This document shows, one piece after another, positions 36,082 through 45,414 of a stretch of DNA of 64,000 nt; within the stretch, counting starts at the first letter, position 1, and the number at the start of each line of letters is the position of its first letter. The notes under the pieces are model-generated. The model worked only from the letters and a program-made list of their open reading frames with translations. It had not been told where the DNA came from and did not search any database. A program made the translations under genes and the position numbers. Source of the DNA: Peptacetobacter hominis (GTDB lineage: Bacteria > Bacillota > Clostridia > Peptostreptococcales > Peptostreptococcaceae); assembly GCF_006861675.1 (NCBI RefSeq), contig NZ_SGJB01000001.1, positions 186,001-250,000 of the forward strand. The letters are read 5' to 3'.

Positions 36082-37500
36082 ATGAATAAAAAAATACGGA
36101 TAACAATATCAGCCGCAATTGCAGTAATAGTAATTGCAGCAGGCGGATTTTCAATATATATGGTAAAACGGGATAAGATTGCGCCAAATACAATAATAAA
36201 TGGAGTAGATGTAGGAGGTCTGACAAAAGACGAGGCTAAATCCAAAATAAAGATATTTACAGAGGATACGTTCAATTTAGAGTATAATGAAAAAAGCTAT
36301 TCTATAGAGCTTAAAGATATAGATTTCAAATATAATCTGGATAAGACTGTGCAGGATGCATATGATGTAAATAGAAAAGAAGGTACTTTAAAAAATATGG
36401 TATCTATGCTTGGTTCAAGATTTGGACACAAAGAAAATATTTATATAGCAACAGAGTACAATCAGAAAAAAGCTGATAATGAAATAGAGGAAAAAACAAA
36501 GGAAATAAATAAAGAAAAAGAAGATGCCAGATTTGAAACATCTGATGGAAAAACTACTTTGAAAAAAGATGTTGATGGAATATCAGTAAATATAGAAAAA
36601 ACAAGACAAAATATGGAAAATAGTCTATCAAAAAATAAATTTGAGTCAGAAGTGGCAGTGGATACAGAAACAGCAGAGATAACGACATCAGATTTAAAAG
36701 GAATAGATTCAGTTTTAGGAACATCAATGACTACATTCAGAATGTCAGATGAGAATAGAAGCCATAACATAAGAGTAGCAACAGAGGCATCAAGCAAGGT
36801 TATTCTTAAACCAGGTCAGGAATATTCATTCAACGGAGTTGTAGGAAAAAGAAGTGCTGAAAACGGATATAAAAATGCGCCTGTAATAATGGAGGGAGAA
36901 ATGGAACAGGATCTTGGTGGTGGAGTATGCCAGGTTTCATCAACTCTTTATAATGCAGTTTTAAAATCAGGACTTGAAATAGTAAATGTTAAAAACCATA
37001 GTATACCATCTTCATATGTAGGTATGGGTAGAGATGCAACTGTAACTGATAGTGGAATAGATTTTGTATTTAAAAATCCATATAAACATAATATATATAT
37101 TCAGAACTATGTTTCAGGCGATACTATAGTATGTCAGGTATTTGGAAATAGTTCAGATGAGCAGAATGTTGAAATAACAACTTCAGTTATAGGAGTAAAT
37201 GCGGCTCAGACAAAAGAGGTTGAGAAAAAGGATCTTGAAGAAGGCAAAAAGGAAGTGGACAAGAGTCCAAGAAATGGATATACAGTTGTAACATATAGAA
37301 TATTCAAAGATAAAAACGGTAAACAGATAAAGAAAGAAAAAATATCAACATCATATTATCCTAAGAGAGATGGTCTTGTATATGTAGGAACAAAACCTAA
37401 AGAGGAAGAAAAACCAGAAACAAAACCGGAAGAGAAACCTTCAACTGGAGATGAAAACCAGGCAACTCTGGATAATGAAACAGATAAAACTACTGTATAA
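36082..37500 (+). CDS. VanW-family protein with G5 domain
   Basis: 472 aa from ATG 36082 (RBS AGGAGG). Signal-anchor helix (ISAAIAVIVIAAGGFSIYMV), then peptidoglycan-binding-4-like repeats (about 35-215), then a VanW domain with EYSFNGVVGKRSAENGYKNA and GGGVCQVSSTLYNAVLKSG (about 255-375), a G5-like segment GYTVVTYRIFKDKNGKQIKK, and an acidic Pro/Glu tail. VanW is a marker of some vancomycin clusters but is common in clostridial cell walls; no van resistance genes are nearby, so a wall-associated role is more likely. Confidence 0.82.
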   Translation: MNKKIRITISAAIAVIVIAAGGFSIYMVKRDKIAPNTIINGVDVGGLTKDEAKSKIKIFTEDTFNLEYNEKSYSIELKDIDFKYNLDKTVQDAYDVNRKEGTLKNMVSMLGSRFGHKENIYIATEYNQKKADNEIEEKTKEINKEKEDARFETSDGKTTLKKDVDGISVNIEKTRQNMENSLSKNKFESEVAVDTETAEITTSDLKGIDSVLGTSMTTFRMSDENRSHNIRVATEASSKVILKPGQEYSFNGVVGKRSAENGYKNAPVIMEGEMEQDLGGGVCQVSSTLYNAVLKSGLEIVNVKNHSIPSSYVGMGRDATVTDSGIDFVFKNPYKHNIYIQNYVSGDTIVCQVFGNSSDEQNVEITTSVIGVNAAQTKEVEKKDLEEGKKEVDKSPRNGYTVVTYRIFKDKNGKQIKKEKISTSYYPKRDGLVYVGTKPKEEEKPETKPEEKPSTGDENQATLDNETDKTTV

Positions 37501-37525
37501 AAAAGCAGCCTTACGGCTGCTTTTA
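37498..37525 (+). terminator. Terminator after the VanW gene
   Basis: AAAAGCAGCC/GGCTGCTTTT, 10 bp, loop TTAC. Confidence 0.75.
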
Positions 37526-37552
37526 TAATATAAAATATTCTAGGAGGAATTT

Positions 37553-38941
37553 ATGGAAAATATAGATGATTTAATAAAAAAACAGGATGAATATTTTAAA
37601 TCAGGAAAAACACTTGATATTAAATTTAGAATTGATATGTTAGATAAGTTATATAGTTCGGTTGAAAAAGATGAGGAAAAATTGGCAGAGGCAGTTTATA
37701 TGGATTTCAAAAAGCCAATTCGGGAAACTTTTATTACAGAGATAGAGCCAATTAAATCAGAGATAAAAAGCATGATAAAAAATATAAAAAAATGGAGCAG
37801 AGTGGAAAAAACAGGAATGGATATGATAAATCCATTTTCTAAAAATCGTATATATAAACAACCATACGGGAAAGTACTTATAATATCACCTTGGAATTAT
37901 CCGATACAGCTGTCAATTATACCGCTAATAGGGAGTATTGCAGCAGGAAATTGTTCCATTGTAAAAATGTCTGAATATGCACTTAATACAGCGAAAGTAG
38001 TAAAAAGAATTATAGAAAAAATTTATAAACCTGAATTTGTGAGTGTTTTCTATGGTGAATCAGATGAAAGCGAAAAACTTCTGAATTCTGATGTAGACTA
38101 TATATTCTTTACGGGAAGTCCACAAATAGGAGCTCTAGTGGCTGAATCTGCAGGAAAAAGACTTATACCATATACACTTGAACTTGGAGGGAAAAGTCCT
38201 TGTATAATAGATGAAACTGCGGATATATCGTCAGCAGCAAGGAAAATAATATGGGGAAAACTGATAAATTCCGGTCAGACATGCGTTGCTCCCGATTATG
38301 TAATTGTAGAAGAATCGGTGTACTCTGAATTTGTGAAACAGTGTATAAAATTTATAAACATATTTTATGGTGACAACCCTATTATGTCAGAGAGTTACGC
38401 AGGTATAATCAACAAAAGAAATTTTGATAGGATTTTAAAACTTATAGAAAATGAAAATATTATCTATGGTGGAAATTATAATTCAGAAATTCTGAAAATA
38501 GAACCTACTATTGTAAATATAGAAAATATGGATTCGGAAATTATGAGACAGGAAATCTTTGGGCCTATCTTGCCGGTCATAAAATATAAAAGAAAAAACG
38601 AAATATATGAAATCATAGATAAAAACAGAAATCCATTGGCACTTTATATTTTTACTACTGATGTACAGTTTGAAAAAAATATAATAAAAAATGTATCATT
38701 TGGCGGGGGATGTGTAAATGATACAATAATACATTGCACTATGAATAATATGCCGTTTGGAGGAATAGGAAAAAGTGGTATAGGATCATATCATGGAAAA
38801 TATAGCTTTGAAACTTTTTCTCATAAAAAGTCTATTGTAAAATCAGTTTCATTATCAGAAATAAAATTAAAATATCCTCCATATACGAAAGAAAAATCAG
38901 ACAAAATAAGAAAAATGATGAAACTGGCAAGGTGGAAATAA
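37553..38941 (+). CDS. Aldehyde dehydrogenase, class 3 type
   Basis: Oxidises aldehydes with NAD(P)+. 462 aa, matching the shorter class 3/fatty-aldehyde group. Motifs: ISPWNYPIQLS (about 112-122), FTGSPQIGALVAES, Glu in YTLELGGKSPCI, catalytic Cys in SGQTCVAPDYV, and FGGIGKSGIGSYHGKYSFE near the C-terminus. All catalytic residues are present. RBS AGGAGG. The substrate may be a medium-chain or aromatic aldehyde. Confidence 0.88.
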   Translation: MENIDDLIKKQDEYFKSGKTLDIKFRIDMLDKLYSSVEKDEEKLAEAVYMDFKKPIRETFITEIEPIKSEIKSMIKNIKKWSRVEKTGMDMINPFSKNRIYKQPYGKVLIISPWNYPIQLSIIPLIGSIAAGNCSIVKMSEYALNTAKVVKRIIEKIYKPEFVSVFYGESDESEKLLNSDVDYIFFTGSPQIGALVAESAGKRLIPYTLELGGKSPCIIDETADISSAARKIIWGKLINSGQTCVAPDYVIVEESVYSEFVKQCIKFINIFYGDNPIMSESYAGIINKRNFDRILKLIENENIIYGGNYNSEILKIEPTIVNIENMDSEIMRQEIFGPILPVIKYKRKNEIYEIIDKNRNPLALYIFTTDVQFEKNIIKNVSFGGGCVNDTIIHCTMNNMPFGGIGKSGIGSYHGKYSFETFSHKKSIVKSVSLSEIKLKYPPYTKEKSDKIRKMMKLARWK

Positions 38942-39022
38942 ATATATTATATATTAAAATAAAAGTTGACTCCATATAATATATATGATAGTTTTGAATA
39001 TGTCAGAAAAAGGAGGTAGACA

Positions 39023-39391
39023 ATGAAAGTTTTTAATCAGCTTGCAGTGATATTAGGAATATGGGCAATAGGGGAATATATAAGCTCTTTAATTTCGGGA
39101 TTTATAGCTATACCGGGAAGCATAATAGGGATGTTGTTGCTTTTTATAATGCTTCAGACAAAAGTAATAAGTATAGAAAGTGTAGATAGTATATCTTCAT
39201 TTTTCCTTGATAATATGGCACTTTTCTTTGTGCCTGCCGGTGTATCTCTTATAACATCATTAGATATTATAAAAAGTAATATAATAGTACTTATAGCAAC
39301 AATATTTATAACTACAGTAATAGTAATGTGGGTTACAGGAATTGTAGTTGAAGTTATGATGAGTCGAAAGGAGGGAAAAAAGAATGTATAA
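39023..39391 (+). CDS. CidA/LrgA-family holin-like protein
   Basis: 122 aa, four membrane segments; family patterns GIWAIGEYISSLISGFIAIP, PGSIIGMLLLFIMLQ and FFVPAGVSLITS. Overlaps the next gene by 8 nt. LrgA/CidA proteins modulate murein hydrolase release or pyruvate movement in other Firmicutes; the direction here cannot be told. Confidence 0.85.
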   Translation: MKVFNQLAVILGIWAIGEYISSLISGFIAIPGSIIGMLLLFIMLQTKVISIESVDSISSFFLDNMALFFVPAGVSLITSLDIIKSNIIVLIATIFITTVIVMWVTGIVVEVMMSRKEGKKNV

Positions 39392-40076
39392 TATTTTTGA
39401 AACACCAATATTTGGACTTATAGTTACAATACTTTTTTATAATATGGGAAGATATATACAAAGAAAAACAGGAAATCCTGTATTTAATCCGCTTCTTATA
39501 GCAATTCTTTCTATAATAATTTTTCTGAGTATATTTCATATACCATATAAGGCATATAAAATCGGTGGAGATAGTATAAATTTTTTCCTGGGACCTACAA
39601 CAATAGTTTTAGCAGTTCCACTTTATAAGCAGTTTGAACTTTTCAGAAAAAATATGGTTGAAATAATTTCAGGTATTATAGTTGGTGTTGCAGCTTCATT
39701 TGTATCAGTAAAAATTATGGGACTGCTTTTCAATACAGAGCAGAATATGATAAATTCACTTTTCCCTAAATCAATAACTACACCGATGGGAATATCTCTG
39801 GCTAATACACTTGGAGGTATAGAATCAATAACTGTTGTTGCAATAATATGTACAGGAATATTAGGAGCAATCATATCGCCAATAGTATTCAGATTTGGAA
39901 AGATAAAGCATCCAATAGCGAGAGGTATAGCTCTTGGGACATCTTCTCATGCGCTGGGAACGACAAAAGCAATCGAAATGGGAGAAGTTGAAGGAGCAAT
40001 GAGTGGTTTATCAATAGGTATATCGGGAACACTTACAGTAATACTTATACCTATAATACTGAGATTTATGCGGTAA
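39384..40076 (+). CDS. LrgB/CidB-family membrane protein
   Basis: 230 aa, five to six membrane segments. LrgB patterns: FFLGPTTIVLAVPLYKQFE (about 69-87), PKSITTPMGISLANTLGG (about 131-148), IARGIALGTSSHALGTTKAI near 180-199. Partner of the LrgA-like protein and translated from an overlapping frame. No LytSR-type sensor pair is adjacent. The 300 nt that follow (40077-40376) show only AT-rich DNA and the next promoter. Confidence 0.87.
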   Translation: MYNIFETPIFGLIVTILFYNMGRYIQRKTGNPVFNPLLIAILSIIIFLSIFHIPYKAYKIGGDSINFFLGPTTIVLAVPLYKQFELFRKNMVEIISGIIVGVAASFVSVKIMGLLFNTEQNMINSLFPKSITTPMGISLANTLGGIESITVVAIICTGILGAIISPIVFRFGKIKHPIARGIALGTSSHALGTTKAIEMGEVEGAMSGLSIGISGTLTVILIPIILRFMR

Positions 40077-40316
40077 ATATTTCAAAAAAATAAAAACACA
40101 ATAAAAATAAAAAATGTAAATATTATAGTTTTTATAATTCATAAAAATGAAATAAAGGATAAAAATAATTCATAAATACGTCACTTATGCAACAAAAACA
40201 AGCTCTAATGCAGGAATTAAAAAAGATATTCCAATTTACTCATAAAAAAGAAAATAATCCTAAATTAAAGTTAATATAAAAGCTGTATATTAACACAATT
40301 ACAAAATAAAAAATAC

Positions 40317-40344
40317 TAGACAAAATGTCTGAATGGATTATAAT
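40317..40344 (+). promoter_or_regulatory. Promoter of the YitT-family gene
   Basis: -35 TAGACA (40317-40322), 16-bp spacer, -10 TATAAT (40339-40344). A small palindrome AGACAAAATGTCT overlaps the -35. Confidence 0.5.
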
Positions 40345-40376
40345 ATATGATGTAAAAACAATTTGGAGGGAAAAAA

Positions 40377-41246
40377 ATGAGTGAAGTCAAAGATACTCTT
40401 AAAGAATATCCCAGTCTAAGATTCGGAGCGATGCTTCTGGGAATGTTGATAACATCTATAGGAGTAAATGGATTTTTAAGACCAGCACATCTTCTTAGTG
40501 GGGGAGCTACCGGAATATCTACAGCCATAAACTATCTTACAGGAATTAATATAGGTCTTCTTACATTTATTGTAAATATGCCGGTATTTATACTTGGATT
40601 TATATATCTTGAGAAGGAATTCTGTATTCTTAGCCTTATAAACATGGCAATATTTTCTTTTATGCTTGGTATAACATCAGATGTATCACAGATTATACCA
40701 ATACAGAATGATGTAATTCTTCAGGCTATATATGGAGGACTGCTTTCTGGAGCTGGGGTAGGACTTGTATTTAGAACAAAGGCATCTACAGGCGGAACAG
40801 ATATAATTGCAGCCATACTGAAAGTAAAAAGAAATATAGAAATGAAGGACACAACAATGGCAATAAATGCCGTAATAATATTTGTCGGAAGTTTTCTGTT
40901 TGGACTTGATCTTGCACTTTATACACTTATCAGTATATTCATGAACGTTACTACAATGAACTTCGTAAAAGATGCTATGAACTCTCAGAAAGCTGTTATG
41001 ATAGTTTCTGATAACTACGATGAAATAGCTGAGCATATAATGCAGGAAATCGTAAGAGGTGTCACATTCCTTGAAGCAGAAGGTGCGTATACACACAATA
41101 AAAAGAGAATAATATATACAGTGGTTTCTACTAATGAGATTCCAAAAATAAAGGAAATATCTCTGAAATATGATAATAAGGCTTTTATATCAGTCAATGA
41201 TATAACAGAGGTAAAAGGTAGAGGTTTCAAAGCAAAAGATTTATAA
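40377..41246 (+). CDS. YitT-family membrane protein
   Basis: 289 aa. Five or so membrane segments in the first 190 residues (DUF161 pattern SIGVNGFLRPAHLLSGGATG and GLVFRTKASTGGTDIIA), then a cytosolic DUF2179 domain (about 200-285; AVMIVSDNYDEIAEHIMQEI, KRIIYTVVSTNEIPKIKEI). Function of the family is not settled. RBS TTGGAGG. Single gene with its own terminator. Confidence 0.87.
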   Translation: MSEVKDTLKEYPSLRFGAMLLGMLITSIGVNGFLRPAHLLSGGATGISTAINYLTGINIGLLTFIVNMPVFILGFIYLEKEFCILSLINMAIFSFMLGITSDVSQIIPIQNDVILQAIYGGLLSGAGVGLVFRTKASTGGTDIIAAILKVKRNIEMKDTTMAINAVIIFVGSFLFGLDLALYTLISIFMNVTTMNFVKDAMNSQKAVMIVSDNYDEIAEHIMQEIVRGVTFLEAEGAYTHNKKRIIYTVVSTNEIPKIKEISLKYDNKAFISVNDITEVKGRGFKAKDL

Positions 41247-41251
41247 TATAT

Positions 41252-41277
41252 GACCGGTTTTATAGCCGGTCTTTTTA
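41252..41277 (+). terminator. Terminator after the YitT gene
   Basis: GACCGG/CCGGTC with a TTTTATAG loop, then TTTTTAT. Confidence 0.75.
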
Positions 41278-41367
41278 TATTTTAAGAAATATTTATGCTA
41301 TCTTTTTTATGTATGATATAATATAAGCAGATTAAAAAGATTTTATGCCGATAACGGAGGGACAGAA

Positions 41368-42528
41368 ATGGAATTACCTAGAAGATATAAAGATATTTTT
41401 AATAGATATGTGTCAGAGATAAAAAAGGTTGAGAAAATAATAAAAGGATTTGATTCTAAAAAAGAAAAGCTTATAAAAAACGAAGTATATGCAACAGAGT
41501 TTGAAATAAATGAGATAGAAATGCAATGGAAATTGTATGAAGATGAAATGGAAAAAGATATGGAAAATTTCAGAGAATCCGAATTTTATACTGAAGAACA
41601 GTATGAACCTGAGAATAAAACTGATTATAGTGATATAGAAAATCTGATTGAAGATGATTATGGTCTTGATGAGGAGGATATAAACAAGGCATTTGAACTG
41701 TTAAACGATAATGAGGATTCATTTGAGGACGATGTAAATATTTCCGGCGATATAAAATATAATGAAGAGATGTTTGACGATGATATATTAGAAGCAATGA
41801 GAGAAAGTGCTGACGGAAATATAGAGTACGATGATGATTACTATTTTGAAGATGAGAGAGAATACGGTATGGATATGGAAATAGATGTCAGCATGCCTAA
41901 TGTTGAAAGCAAAAATGTAAAACCTGTAGATAGAATATATAAGTTCACAAATGGTGATATATATATAGGAAAGATGATAAATAATAGAATGCAGGGAGTA
42001 GGAAACTATATATTCCATTCTGATAGAGAAGTGAAAAATGAGTATATAGGCGAATTTAGAAACGGTTTAAGATACGGAAAGGGAATATATATGTTCTCAA
42101 ATGGAGATGAATATATAGGTAATTTCAGAAATGAAATGGCAAATGGAATAGGAAGAATGCTTTATAAAAATGGTGCGGAATATATAGGAGAATGGACAAA
42201 CAGTAGAAAAAATGGATATGGATTCTACCAGTGGGAAACAGGAGAAGTATATATAGGAGAATTTAAAAGAGGAAAGTTCAATGGAAGAGGAATATGCTAT
42301 GCTTCTGATGGACAGATTATGTATGACGGTACATGGAAAAACAACCAGATTCACGGGAAAGGAAGATTTTTCTGGGGAGACGGAAGAAGATACGAAGGGG
42401 ATTTTGTTGAAGGAAGAAAACATGGTGAAGGAACCTTCTATTTTGAAGATGATGTAATTTATGAAGGAACATGGGAAAATGATGAACCTATAATATTTGG
42501 AATGAAATTTGATGAGATATTTAAATAA
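41368..42528 (+). CDS. MORN-repeat protein
   Basis: 386 aa, no signal peptide. Residues 1-65 form a charged helix (KKVEKIIKGFDSKKEKLIK), 65-185 are extremely acidic (long Asp/Glu runs such as YDDDYYFEDEREYGMD), and 190-375 contain eight consecutive MORN repeats of the form YxGxxxxxxxxGxG (EYIGEFRNGLRYGKG; EYIGNFRNEMANGIG; RYEGDFVEGRKHGEG). MORN arrays bind proteins or membranes. RBS CGGAGGG. Cytosolic scaffold is the best guess. Confidence 0.75.
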   Translation: MELPRRYKDIFNRYVSEIKKVEKIIKGFDSKKEKLIKNEVYATEFEINEIEMQWKLYEDEMEKDMENFRESEFYTEEQYEPENKTDYSDIENLIEDDYGLDEEDINKAFELLNDNEDSFEDDVNISGDIKYNEEMFDDDILEAMRESADGNIEYDDDYYFEDEREYGMDMEIDVSMPNVESKNVKPVDRIYKFTNGDIYIGKMINNRMQGVGNYIFHSDREVKNEYIGEFRNGLRYGKGIYMFSNGDEYIGNFRNEMANGIGRMLYKNGAEYIGEWTNSRKNGYGFYQWETGEVYIGEFKRGKFNGRGICYASDGQIMYDGTWKNNQIHGKGRFFWGDGRRYEGDFVEGRKHGEGTFYFEDDVIYEGTWENDEPIIFGMKFDEIFK

Positions 42529-42538
42529 AAATATAGTT

Positions 42539-42585
42539 GAGCTCTACAGAAAAATTATGTTTATATCTGTAGAGCTCTTTTTTTA
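42539..42585 (+). terminator. Terminator after the MORN gene
   Basis: GAGCTCTACAGA/TCTGTAGAGCTC, 12 bp, followed by TTTTTTT. The rest of the gap to 42775 is AT-rich with no riboswitch recognised. Confidence 0.85.
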
Positions 42586-42775
42586 TTATTTATTATAAAT
42601 TAAGTGTATATATAAAAAATCTATTTATAAAAGCAAAATCATATAAAAAAACTATAATAAATACAACAAAACACAATTGAAAATTAATTTATTAATATGA
42701 TATTATAAAAAAGTAATATGTAAAAAACTACATGTATTTACAAACGTCTAAAAGTCTGAATTTATAGGGGGATTA

Positions 42776-43786
42776 ATGGTGATAAAAATATCAGGATTAA
42801 AAAAGAAATTTGATAATCTAGAAGTTTTGAAAAATATAAATCTTACCATAGAAGATGGCGATATTTATGGGTTGGTAGGCAGAAGTGGAGCTGGAAAATC
42901 AACACTATTACGTTGCATAAATGGACTTACTGATTATCAAGAGGGAAGTCTTACAGTAGATGGTAAAGAAGTAAAGAATTTTTCTTCATATGAGATGAGA
43001 GAATTTAGAAGAGGAATGGGAATGATTTTTCAACAATTTTCACTTTTGAATAGAAAAACAGTATATCAGAATGTTGCAACACCAATGCAATGTTGGAATT
43101 ATCCTAAAGATGAAATCGACAGAAAAGTCAAGGAACTTCTTGAACTTGTAGGATTAAGTGACAAAATGGATGCTAAACCAAGAAACTTATCTGGTGGTCA
43201 GAAGCAAAGAGTTGCTATTGCTCGTGCATTAAGTATGGACTCGAAAGTATTGCTTTGTGATGAAGCAACATCAGCACTAGATCCAAAAACAACATTATCA
43301 ATACTTGAATTATTAAAAAAGATAAATAAAGAAAGAGGAATAACAATAATAATAGTAACGCATCAGATGGAGGTTGTAAGAAATGCTTGCAACAAAATAT
43401 CTATTCTTGAGAATGGAGAAATTGCTGCACAAGGTGAGACAAAAGAAATATTTGCTCAGAGACCTAAGGCGTTACAGAATCTTCTTGGTGAAGAAAGTAC
43501 GAAACTTCCGAACATAGGAAGAAATATAAGTATAGCTCATTATGTGAATGATATATCTGATGGAATGCTTATAACAAAAATGTCTTCTGATTTAAATATG
43601 ACATTCTCTGTAGTTGATGGACAGATACTTAACTATAGTGACGACAAATTTGGAACAGTTATAATAAATGTTACAGAAGAACAGTTCCCTGCAATAACTA
43701 AATATCTGAATGATAGAAATTATGAATGGAGAGAAATAGTTTCATCATTAGAGAAAAGTGAGGTAGAAGACAATGACATTAACTAA
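42776..43786 (+). CDS. metN: Methionine-type ABC importer ATPase
   Basis: 336 aa. ABC domain (Walker A GRSGAGKST, signature LSGGQKQRVAIARA, Walker B VLLCDEATSALDP) in residues 1-240 and a C-terminal NIL domain (about 260-330; MTFSVVDGQILNYSDDKFG) that senses substrate in MetN proteins. Upstream is the AGGGGG ribosome site. Several Arg codons are CGT and many Gln codons CAA, unlike core genes here. No SAM riboswitch or T-box precedes it. The next gene overlaps by 14 nt. Confidence 0.88.
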   Translation: MVIKISGLKKKFDNLEVLKNINLTIEDGDIYGLVGRSGAGKSTLLRCINGLTDYQEGSLTVDGKEVKNFSSYEMREFRRGMGMIFQQFSLLNRKTVYQNVATPMQCWNYPKDEIDRKVKELLELVGLSDKMDAKPRNLSGGQKQRVAIARALSMDSKVLLCDEATSALDPKTTLSILELLKKINKERGITIIIVTHQMEVVRNACNKISILENGEIAAQGETKEIFAQRPKALQNLLGEESTKLPNIGRNISIAHYVNDISDGMLITKMSSDLNMTFSVVDGQILNYSDDKFGTVIINVTEEQFPAITKYLNDRNYEWREIVSSLEKSEVEDNDIN

Positions 43787-44441
43787 TTATACAATGATGG
43801 ACATATTTAATATGCTTATTGCACCAGCGTTTATAGATACTGTAAAAATGACTGTTATTTCAGGTGTATTATCTGTTATTTTTGGTTTTATCGTTGGTGT
43901 TTTACTTGTCATAACAGAAAAAGGAAATTTATGCCCAATGCCTATATTTAATAGAGTACTTGATATAATAGTAAATATTTTGCGATCATTTCCATTTATA
44001 ATACTTATGATTTCAATAATTCCGCTTACACGTTTGATAGCAGGCTCATCAATAGGATTAAAGGCAGCACTTGTACCACTAACAGTTGCGGCAACTCCTT
44101 TCATGGGAAGAATATTTCAGAATAGCTTAAAAGAGGTAGACCCAGCGCTTATAGAAGCGGCAAATTCATTTGGTGCATCAAAATTTCAAATTATATTTAA
44201 AATAATGCTTAGTGAAGCAGTACCATCTATAATATCTGGAGTTTGTCTAGGAATAATAAATCTTTTGAATGCAACTGCAATGGCTGGAATTGTTGGGGCT
44301 GGTGGTCTTGGAGCAATAGCTCTTACATATGGATACCAAAACTTCAATATGAAAATAATGTATTCAATCTGTATAATTCTTGTCATACTAGTTGCTGTTA
44401 TACAGTATTGCAGTGATTTATTGTACAGAAAATTAAAGTAG
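43773..44441 (+). CDS. metI: Methionine-type ABC importer permease
   Basis: 222 aa with five membrane segments. The EAA-type loop LKEVDPALIEAANSFGASKFQ and the final segment MAGIVGAGGLGAIALTYGYQ match MetI. Overlaps metN by 14 nt, so it is translationally coupled. Substrate is set by the binding protein downstream. Confidence 0.88.
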   Translation: MTLTNYTMMDIFNMLIAPAFIDTVKMTVISGVLSVIFGFIVGVLLVITEKGNLCPMPIFNRVLDIIVNILRSFPFIILMISIIPLTRLIAGSSIGLKAALVPLTVAATPFMGRIFQNSLKEVDPALIEAANSFGASKFQIIFKIMLSEAVPSIISGVCLGIINLLNATAMAGIVGAGGLGAIALTYGYQNFNMKIMYSICIILVILVAVIQYCSDLLYRKLK

Positions 44442-44512
44442 AATATGAAAATTAATTTTTAGTTTAATATAAAATTTCACTATAAAATAGACAAATATTA
44501 AAGGAGGAAAAA

Positions 44513-45334
44513 ATGAAAAAACTACTAGCAATATTACTTGCATCATTAATGAGTTTATCTCTAATGGTAGGATGCTCAAGTAATGGAACATCAGATTCAG
44601 AAAAAGAAACGTCTGAAGTAAAAACAATAAAAATAGGGGTAAGATCTGATATGGTTGATCAGGTGGAATCAGTACGTCAGCGGGCGCTTGATGGTGGATA
44701 TGATTTAGATGCTGTAATATTCAATGACAGCGTTCAGCCAAATGTTGCTTTAGCAGAAGGAAGTATAGATATAAACTGGTATCAGCATGAACCTTATTTA
44801 TTAAGTTATAATGAGTCAAATGGAACTGATTTAGTCATGATAAAACCAAAGACTTTTTATCCTCTATTTGCAATGTATTCTGAAAAATGGAAAAGTCTAG
44901 AAGAACTTCCAGACGGTGCGACAATAGGACTTTGTAATGATGCAACTAACAAATCTCGTGCATTATTCATGTTACAGGATGAAGGTCTTATAAAATTAGA
45001 TGAAAGTGTGGAATCTCCAACGGAATTTGATATAAAAGAAAACCCTCACAAATTTAAATTTATAGAAGCTGAAATGAGTGTGTTACCACAGTCAATAAGC
45101 GATTGTGATGCGATATGTCTTGCAGCTGGCCACATGGTAAATGCAGGAAAATCAATAGATAATCCTTTATGTGAAAGCAAAGATAATGATACATATGCAG
45201 TAGGTATGGTTGTAAGAGCTGAAGATAAAGACGCACAGTGGGCAGCAGATTTAGCAAAACTTGTTCAGTGTGATGAATTAGCCGAATATTTTAAAACTGA
45301 TAAGCAGGGTACACAGGTTCCAGCATGGGAATAA
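44513..45334 (+). CDS. metQ: MetQ/NlpA-family substrate-binding lipoprotein
   Basis: 273 aa. Lipoprotein signal peptide ending LMVGC (Cys21), anchored outside the membrane. NlpA family features: IKIGVRSDMVDQVESVRQ, VALAEGSIDINWYQHEPYL, IGLCNDATNKSRAL. Ligand in the family is usually methionine (L or D) but dipeptides and other amino acids occur. In this cluster a methylated compound is an alternative worth testing. RBS AAAGGAGG. Followed by a terminator-like hairpin. Confidence 0.85.
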   Translation: MKKLLAILLASLMSLSLMVGCSSNGTSDSEKETSEVKTIKIGVRSDMVDQVESVRQRALDGGYDLDAVIFNDSVQPNVALAEGSIDINWYQHEPYLLSYNESNGTDLVMIKPKTFYPLFAMYSEKWKSLEELPDGATIGLCNDATNKSRALFMLQDEGLIKLDESVESPTEFDIKENPHKFKFIEAEMSVLPQSISDCDAICLAAGHMVNAGKSIDNPLCESKDNDTYAVGMVVRAEDKDAQWAADLAKLVQCDELAEYFKTDKQGTQVPAWE

Positions 45335-45351
45335 AAATATTATAAGGATAT

Positions 45352-45381
45352 AAAAAGGGTAAAAATATTTACCCTTTTTTC
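45352..45381 (+). terminator. Terminator after metQ
   Basis: AAAAAGGGTAAA/TTTACCCTTTTT, 12 bp with a 5-nt loop, then T-run. Confidence 0.7.
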
Positions 45382-45414
45382 CATATTGAAGAAAAATATG
45401 TGGATGGTGAAAAA

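Noticed and set aside
36082-37500. Vancomycin resistance locus
   Set aside because: Only a VanW-type protein is present; no ligase, vanX, vanH or VanRS-type pair, and VanW proteins are common in clostridia.
39023-40076. Prophage holin
   Set aside because: The pair has LrgA/LrgB family patterns and no phage genes are nearby.
42586-42775. SAM (S-box) riboswitch or MetJ-like box upstream of metN
   Set aside because: None of the S-box core sequences is present. The AACGTCTAAAAGTCT stretch looks vaguely like a Met box, but MetJ is a gamma-proteobacterial repressor.
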